Shown here: in pieces, positions 43,001-52,000 of the stretch
How positions within the stretch are numbered: position 1 is the stretch's first letter
Layout: every line of letters begins with the position of its first letter
Source of the DNA: Motacilla alba alba
Lineage: Eukaryota; Chordata; Aves; Passeriformes; Motacillidae
DNA length: 64,000 nucleotides
Direction: 5' to 3'
NCBI RefSeq assembly: GCF_015832195.1
Contig: NC_052020.1
Coordinates: 558,001 to 622,000 of the forward strand
Notes under the pieces: model-generated
Told to the model about the DNA's origin: nothing
Database searches by the model: none
What the model saw: only the letters and a program-made list of their open reading frames with translations
Made by a program: the position numbers and the translations under genes

Positions 43001-46000
43001 TTTTTTTGGCCAGCTGCTTAAACAATCAAAATGAAAACAAGATAAACCTTGCAGAAAGAATGTTGCCTGACTATCCCAGCCATGAACATGGCTGGCAGCA
43101 TGTAAGTACCCGGCCTGTCACACTGAGATAGCGCTCTGAGGCTACACGTAAAAATTTAGCAAAACGAGCCCTAAACAAAACCACCAAACAAAGAATTCAT
43201 CCAGAAACAAAAACTGATGGAGAGAGAAAAAGGCATGAAGGCATCAAGAGCCTCGCCTCTGAGCACAGCAGAGACCATGCCACGAGTCTGGGGAGCTTTG
43301 TGAGCAGCGACAGAGAGAAAATGGTTAATCCCCTACGTGGCTTCCAGGGGCAGGGGCTTTGGGCAGCCAGCAAAGGTCTTGCCTCGTAGCCAGAGGAAAG
43401 GATTTCTCATGCTCTACGGCATCTAAAGCATGCAGGCAGGTTGGTCAACAACCACGGCTCTATTGCAGCAAGAGCTTGGTAACACGCTTGTTCTTTTTTA
43501 AAAATACACCCCTGTGGCTCCAGTCTGGCCCATCTACAGAGAGACCTGGAACTTTTCACCAAATATCACAGCAACCTAATAAACGAGCTGAGCTTCCACC
43601 TGGAAATTGGCTTTTTCAACTAAGTGGGGGGTTAACTTACTTTGAGGGTATCTCACAGAATATTTTAAAATACAATCTGTAATTCACTTTTCTATTAGGT
43701 GAATTGTTAACCAACACCCATTTAAGTTGTGGCTTTTAGAAGCCAGTCCTGAGTAAATGAGCTCGTTTAGATACAGACATCAGGTCTGAGTCAGAATCCA
43801 GATTTTTAAATTTTATTTTTAAAGCTCTTAATCATTTAATCCCATCATTCCTAACTTTCCTAAGCAGAATGACTGTACAGCAGTGTACATCAGCTATAGA
43901 GGAGCTCAAAGTGCAATACAGTACCAGAAGGCAACAGTACTGGGCTCCTGGAGTCCTTTTTTTTTTTCCAGCTCATCATGCAGCCTTCAAAGTCACTGCA
44001 TTTCTACTGCTGACACTCACAGACATTTAACTAGTAAATCTAAATACAGATCCAAAAAGAGTGATAATCTGATTTTTTTCTCGTTTACCTGGTCGCTTGC
44101 ACACACCAGTTTACCACAGGTAGACAATGCCTTTACTTTTGACACTTCTTCTTACATTTTGAGAACACTGGGAATTACCAACCAGCACTTCTTAGAAACA
44201 GCATCCAAAAGTGCCAGCAAGCAAGAAGGACTTGAATTGTTCAAACAACCAGAATTAAAAATATTTACCTTTAGCACATTTTTAAGAAAGCTTCTGATAG
44301 CGGGGAAAGTTAACAGCACTCACAGAACCCACAAACCAGGCTGCTGGCAGCACATCACACAGTCAAAGTTGAATTTCAGCACCTCTAGGTCTTATTTCCA
44401 AAATCTTTTTTTGGCTGAAAACAAGGGTGGTACATAATGACCCTTATTACTGAGGGAAAGAGTCTCAAAAATAAATATAAAATGGTGAAAAAATACAAAA
44501 AGAAGCAAGCTTCAAAGAGGGGCAGAGAGCTGGAAACATAAACTTTGGCAGCAAATTGCACATCACGAGGTGCAACAGTCTCTTCTACACCAACATCCGA
44601 CACAACAGAAGGGAGATAAACACACACAGAAGACCAGTGTTTATTTACTCGTATTAATGAGCCTGTTTTCGCATTCCAGGCCGGGTGAAATGCAGACGGA
44701 GGCACCTGCCTCAACAGCACCGGCCACGCTTGTTCTGCCACTATCAGGGCTGTATCTGGGCTGACAGGCAGTGAACTTCCTAGCCCAGGTGCCTCCAGGC
44801 AGGCAGGGCATGCAGAACCATGGCAGAGCCAGCAGCAGCCCCACCAGCCAGGATTGGCTTCCTGCCCTATCCCATTGTTTCCTACCGTGCTAGAGCACAA
44901 GTAAGAGAGAAAGCGGGGAGAAGAAACCTGAGAGATTTGTCTTTGCCTTCCACCGAGCGCTTGCTGATCTGTGTAACTTGTTATTACTGCTCTGGGTGTG
45001 TAGACCTGGGCAGGAAGCTCACTGCCATCTCCTGCGATGTTTTCTAATCTGAGTTACAATTTACCCCGCAGCACTTGTTTTATCTGAATTGCAAATCCTG
45101 CAAGGACGGCAGGCAGAGTGCAGGCAGGAAGGAGCAGGAGGAAGGAGCGCTCGCTGTTGCACAGGTCCTTTCAGAGCTGCTCTCATAAACCTTTCAAAGG
45201 GGCAGGAGAAGGAAAGAACACAAGGCTAACTCCCAGCGTGGCAGCACCACATGGTTTCTGCTCAGACGGTATCTCAGTCAGATGAACAAATCCAGAGAGT
45301 GGTGCAAGACAAGTCAGGCAGCGTCTCTTGGCTGGTTTGTCAATTAGAAACAGTGCGCCCTTGGAAAAACACGAGCTGCTCTTCAGGAGCAGCAAATATC
45401 CAGGGCAAAAGGCAAACTCCGAAAAGCTCATCTGAACTTGATCTATCAGCATCAGCAAGATGGCAAGAGACAGAAGGAGAAGTGCCACAGGAGCTCTGTG
45501 TGGCTTGGCACTCCACACAATCCCATGGTGCTCCCTCAGGGCCTTCCCTAGCACGGATTAGGTGAAGGCATTGAAGCCTCTTCTGCTGGTCACATCCTGC
45601 AGAGCTCTGACCGTTCCTGCTGCTCTGCTCTGCACTTGCTCCAGTTCATCTGCCAGAATATTTTAGCTGGGGCTTCATCTGCACTACGGAGGTGGCTGGA
45701 CGTGTGGGTCCTCACAAGCTCCAGATAATTTTCTGCAGCATATTCCCAATTTTCTCAGGGTATTACACTCCTCTATTAGAAGGTTCATAATCTCCAAACA
45801 GCTTCTAGCAATTTTACCCTGTTGATCCCAGGTTAAGACACAAATATCCCAGAGACCTGAGATGCAAACAATTTGCAGAAAACTGGTTGCTTGTAGAAAC
45901 AAATTATGTAAGTACAGACTTGTTAGGGAATGTGGAAATTTCAAGAACCGTCTGACAAAAATAACCCCCCTTTAAAAAGTGTAGCAGAGAAAATAAAGCA

Positions 46001-49000
46001 AATTAAACCAAGGGCATTAAAAGGGAATTTCTACTTTTTCTTTTCAACAGATACCAGCTAAACTTCTTTTTTCACCATGAATGCCATCAATGTGATGGCT
46101 TTTTAGAGAGAAAACACAAATAGAAATTGTCTTGTTTGCTTACAAAAATAATCTTCTACTAATATATTTCACATTTCCTCTTCTTGTACAGCAGCTTAGA
46201 CTGTGATATTTTGCATTCTATGAAAAGGATATCCAAAGCTATTCACACTGAGGCCTGAACAGCAGATAATGCAGAATTTTGTTTGTCAGCAGAAAGAGAG
46301 CAACCACATCCCCAAACCCCCTGTTCTCAGGGCAGACATGGGAACCCCGGGAAGGACCTCAGCTGCAGGAGACAGGAAATTGCCTTATTGTCTGAAATCT
46401 GGGGTTTAGCAGCCAAGTGTTTAATCACTTCTTGGTAGCAAAAGTTATGTATTTCCTCACTTATCAGTACACAAACATTAGCAGAGCGAAGCTGGAAGCA
46501 TAGCTAATAACAAACCCCTAACGACCGCATTTGGCACAACCCCGTACCAACCACATGGGTCTCTAGGAAGGCAGGAGAAAGACCTGACCCGAGCAAAGCA
46601 TCCTGCCCTGGAGCTCCCCTTGCCCCCCACACCAGCCCTCCTGGTGGATGGACACAGCCCAGCTGCTCCAAAGAGCCAAACCCCAAAGCCCTAGAGAGCC
46701 AGGGCCATGGGAACACACCCTGTGGTAACCTTTTGTTTCATTCAGACCTCATTAAGCCACTTGCGGTGACAATAGTGGTGGTTTGTGTGAAAGTAACTGC
46801 GGGTCACTCCCTGTGGGAATCTTCATAAAATATCGAGGAAATCAGGTCAGGGTGGGACAGCTTCCTTCTCTCGATTACTTGCAAAGCCATTAAGTGAGGG
46901 ACACAGAAACAGCACAGTTCTGTTAAAATACAGATGTAAAGCTACTGTTACCTTCCGAGCCAAAAAAAATTTAAACTCCACATGCCTAAAACGTCTTATC
47001 TAGCCTGTCTGATTGCTCTGCTTTGGCCAGGCTTCATTGCTTTTCATAACTGATAAAGCTGAAAAAACTGTGTGTTTGTGGAAGTGTCTCCAGGATAATG
47101 AAAATAAAGTGATTTCATTACCAAATCACATGCCAAACATTTGCTTTTGCTGATGTAATTTGGCCCAATCGCAGTTTAAAACACATCACAAAGAGTCAAA
47201 TACTCTGTTTTGTTTTCAAAGAACTGTCTGCTGTGTGTCCCTGTCATCACCCCAGATTCTCCCTATCCCCTCTCTAAAAATCCTCAGAGAAATGAATGTG
47301 AATGCAGTGTCATCTCGAGCAAACCTTCCTTGCCACTCATCCTCATTAGTCCCATGTTTTCCAGAGCTTTGAAATAGAAGCTGCTCATTAAAATCCTCAA
47401 AAATAATCCTACAGTTGAAATGTGGTGCAAGGCTTTAGAATCCCTGTCCTAAAAGGCAAAAGCAAAGAAGCACCAATATCAAGATAAACAGCCTGTCTTT
47501 CAAGTATTTCAAACACACCTAGGTGCCACTTAAAATGTCAGTAGAACATGTGGCCTTCAATATTCCCAAAAACCTCGACAGCTTCTGGATTCTACTATCC
47601 AAGCACTGTTTGTTTGTTTTTTTAAAGAAAACACACACACAAAGCAGCTGAATGCCTCTTTGTAAAAAGCCACAACCTTTCTCCACTCAGCTTCCTAACT
47701 TGGCAGTCATCTTCTGGCTGACTAGTTCAAGTTTTGTGAACTTCACAGGAATGCTTTTTTATTAAAATAAGCAAGCTAGCAACACTGTCTAATATATCTA
47801 CAACAAGTTTGGTGTGTTCATTATAAACCCTGATTATCAGGTTTGGAAATCTCCCCATTCCAAGAATTATTTTGAAGAAATTAGTAAATCTGGCAAAAGG
47901 GATGGGTATTTACTCTTTATAAGAGTAAAGACGGTAAAGTTTTCATTATAATATTGATATTTTTTCTGTTGGAGCATAACTGGCATTACCTTCTTTCATC
48001 TTACAATTCAATTACTTAATTAAAAACCAAATGTTTGTCTTGAGGGATGCAATCAGTCAGGTCAGTTGAACCCGCAAACTCACTGGCTTCCGTACTAGTA
48101 TGTACAGCACTGGAGAAACCTGGCTGAAAATCCCTGCTGCCTCTGAAGGATCAACAAATGCCAGCACTTGGGGAGGAAATTTGGCCACTTCACCTGCAGG
48201 TTCATACACGCTGGATGATTTGCTTAATTAGGAGACAAGTATTTGTTTAGCACGACAGAGGAAGGTGGGAAGAGGAAGACGTGGAACCCAACCCGCCTGA
48301 TTTACCACGAGGGGCAGAATGGGATGTTTGTAAACAACTGGGGACTGGAAGGAAAGCACTTTGTACCCAACAACAAGCAGAGAGACCTGGCACCCTCTGC
48401 TCGTCCTGCTGCTCACCCTATGGCTATGGAACGCGGCAGCACCCAGCGACACCAGGAGCTCCTTTCCCTTCCTCAGCTCTGGGGGAAGGACAGCACCAGC
48501 AAAGTAGGCTTGTTAGCTCCCAAGGCCTTCATTTGGCAGTCTTCAGAAATGGAGACAATGTGAAAAGGAGTGGAAGGGGTCTGCAGAGAAGGACCATCCC
48601 CCATTTTATTGCTCATAGGTACACCAGTGTGGTTAGAACGGGGAGACGTGGCTCGGGTTCAGTCAGAAAACCTCCAACCCCAGCTCTGACCCAGGGCTGC
48701 TCCTCTGCTGACTCACACCCTGGCCCAGCTCCCCTGAAAGCACAGGCTCTCTGTACTGCTGTGCTGGATAAAGCACCACCACGGAGCCCTCTCTGCAGCA
48801 GGGACACCGATGCCACCGAGTCCCGGGCAGACTGACAGCGCATGACAGTACCAAAAAGAGCCACTCCATCCTTATGTAAGTCCTGGAAACATGGTCCAAA
48901 ACAATTTTAGAGTCATTCTCTTGCAATAAGTCTCCCAACAGGAGGTTTTGGAAGGAAACCTCATTTTTGTAAAACAAGATTTGAAAGGCTGAGTTCAGGA

Positions 49001-52000
49001 TTGAGTAAAAGAGAGGCATCTGAGGACCATGTTTAGTGGTGAACACAGTGATGTTGGGTTAACCAGCCGGACTCAATCTTAGAGGCCTTTTCCAACCTAA
49101 ATTATTCTATGATCGACTTCAAGATCATGGAATTTGTTTTGATTCCATATACACATATACCTACAAATGCACATATGTATGGTTTTAAATGCACAGCTTT
49201 CAGAACTTCTTAGCTTAATTTTCTTTCCTTGCTTTATGCTAATATTGTTCAGCCTCAAAACAGCAGCTCAGACTGTGCAATTCTCCTGCCCAGGAACTGT
49301 GCCCAATGTGGGGTCCAAAACACAGACAATGCTCAGAAGACCAAAGCCACACCCAGGAATTTGTCCCTCCTCCATTGGAGTTTTGTCCCAAAACTCAAAC
49401 ATCCAGAGAGAAATGCCAGAGTCTACCAAGGCAGCTGATAATTACCTGGTAGCACTTCAAGCACGGTTTTCTTAGTTCTCAAGCGTAAGCAGGTATTTTG
49501 CAAAAACAGCATGCACCTTTGAAGGGGAAGGCAACACCACATTTGCATGCTTCAGAGAACCAACTCCTCCTCTCAGAGCAAGCCTGGGATGTTTCCATGT
49601 GCAGAAATTCTGCTCCCCTGAAGCATGGGAGAGCCTGAATTTCGGGTGCACAGCATGAGCCAGGTGCTACCCCCTGATACATATTCATACCTATCTCAAA
49701 CATCAGTGGAGCCTCATTTATATGTGCACGCACATATTCCTATCATTTACACAGGTAAACTGAGAGTAAATGTAAATCAAGTGCCAGTAATGAATCTGCT
49801 CCATACAGAGAGGCAGCATTCACAGATGTCTTAAAAAGGCTAATGAATATACTAACACTAGCTGGATATATTCTTGTTCATTATTGCATGTTCAAAAATT
49901 TAGACTGATGTTCAAACTGCTAACACAGGGAACAACAGGCATTAAACCTTTAATGTTCTTTGATTGTCCAGCTTCATCCCCCAAAGAAACAAATAATCAC
50001 TTCAGAGTCCAACCATGCTCCTCTGCATTAATTAGGAGAAGATGAAAACCAGACAGAAATTTTGTCAGCATTAAAATATTTAGCTTTTTCTGCACATATT
50101 TGCAAAAAAAACACAGTGTGGTATCTACAGTTTTGCCTGGTTAGTACAAACTTTTGTTTCTCTCTAATGCTGGTGAACTAGGCAGGTGCCAGCTCCAGAA
50201 ACAAATTTTGAACAGCACTCATTCCCAACTTAGAAGTTCAAGATTGAAGGAAGTTTATGTTTTGTGAAGATTTAACACTCATACAGGCAGACTCCTACAG
50301 TTTCATTTCTGCCCCAGTTCTGTTCATGTCTTTCTACAACACTCCGGCTTTATTTTGGGGCAGGTTGTTTTGCCTTTTTTCCTACAAAGAATTCAGGGAA
50401 AATAATGTTCCCAATAAGACAATTCTGAAATACCAGAGGGTTTGAACTTCTCGAAAATTGCTCAACCAGTTTTATTCATCCAGCTTAAAACTGTATCATT
50501 GTAGAAACTTTGAAAGCCATATTTGGCAATGTTCTTCAAGAGCAGTTAAGACACAGGATTATTGTTATTTAGCTGGAGTGGAACGTTCTGTATGTATAAA
50601 ACTTGTGTATATTGCAATGAGTAACTCAAGTGTGGCTGAAGAGTTTACAAGCACAAAAATCAACAAGTACAGCATTCAGTTCTTAAATACCATGAAAGAA
50701 AAAAAAAAAAACCAAACCAAAAATACCAACAAACCACCCGGCAGTTTTGTAATGAGGCAGCAGATTTTCATTCTGTTGTAAAAAAACCCAAAAAAACAAA
50801 AACAAAAAAATACCAAAAAAAAATCCTGAAAAAACCCCAACAAACCTATGAGTCATTTAGAACCCAACTGCATCTTCTCTATCTCCTCCAAAGATTGGGA
50901 AGATTGCAAAGCCATATCTAAGAACCATGAGCTGCAGGCTCATCTACAGCATTCAAGGCCACAACCTCATTTAAAGCCTTGAAGTCATGTATTTTTTTTT
51001 TTTTTAAATGATGCCTACTAGCAACCTTGGCTCTGTTTACAGAGCTGCAACTGCAAAAATCCACTTAGCTGATTGCTCAAGTTGTGATCCTGCTTTAACA
51101 AGCAGGGTTTTTACTTTGGGCAGATCTGCCTCAAGCAGTCCATGGAGGTGAGCGCTGCTGCCAGGATGCTCCTGTGTCAGCCCTGCAGACAGCACGGGCA
51201 CGGCACGCAGCAGACACCAAGCTAAAATCACCAGTTGCGCTGGAGGTGAGGGTGCTGTGCATGCTGCAGCCCAACCTCTCTGCACCGGCTGGGCTGCCAG
51301 CACTTCTGAGAACCCCTTATCTGTGAGCGGGTCCCAGCGCAGCAGCCTCCCCTCCTGCAGGAACAGGCACAGATAGGCTCTGCAGCAGCCTGTGAGTCAC
51401 ACCCCAGGAATGCTGGTAGATATCCCCACCGAGCCCGCCGACTGTGGCTGCTGCTCCCATTGCCAGCAATCTGAAGATTCATGTTTCTCTCGTTAAATCA
51501 GCGATGACACGCTGAAGTGCAGGTCTGGGCACGGGCCAGGCTCATGATGAACATCTCCAAGTATTTCACGGAATATCTATACCCACACTCTTGACATGCA
51601 GACATTCTATAGCCATTTGCAAGTTGGTCCTATGTGCATCATAGAAACGTCCATTAATTTCTGCAAATACTTACACCATGCCACTAAAAATAAATCTTTC
51701 ATCTCAAGGGGCAGCAATACCATACTTTCAACACCGTGGAAGGTGTTGATTAGCTTCCTCCCTGGCAACATTGTAAAGCATTACACAGCCTATATATTTT
51801 ATGCACCAACCCATTTCCACGAGTCTTCTCACAAAATAGATATTAATCACTTTGCTTAGGAAGTGTACGGAACAAAGCCTTGGCTTTGTAATGTCACCAT
51901 TTGAGAGAAGACTTAGTTTTTACATTCCACAGGGGTCTTAAAACTGCTTTTTTTCTGTTACTAACACTTCCTCAAACTTACCACCGTGGAAATTTGGACC

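Noticed and set aside
43883..44900. Pair of overlapping long ORFs (plus 43883-44437 and minus 44385-44900)
   Set aside because: No similarity to known proteins and no coding-like conservation cue. Translated sequence is low in structure and rich in Ser/Cys.
48281..48835. 184-codon plus-strand ORF in the 17 kb intron
   Set aside because: GC-rich patch with long open frames in several frames and both strands. Composition effect, no recognisable domain.
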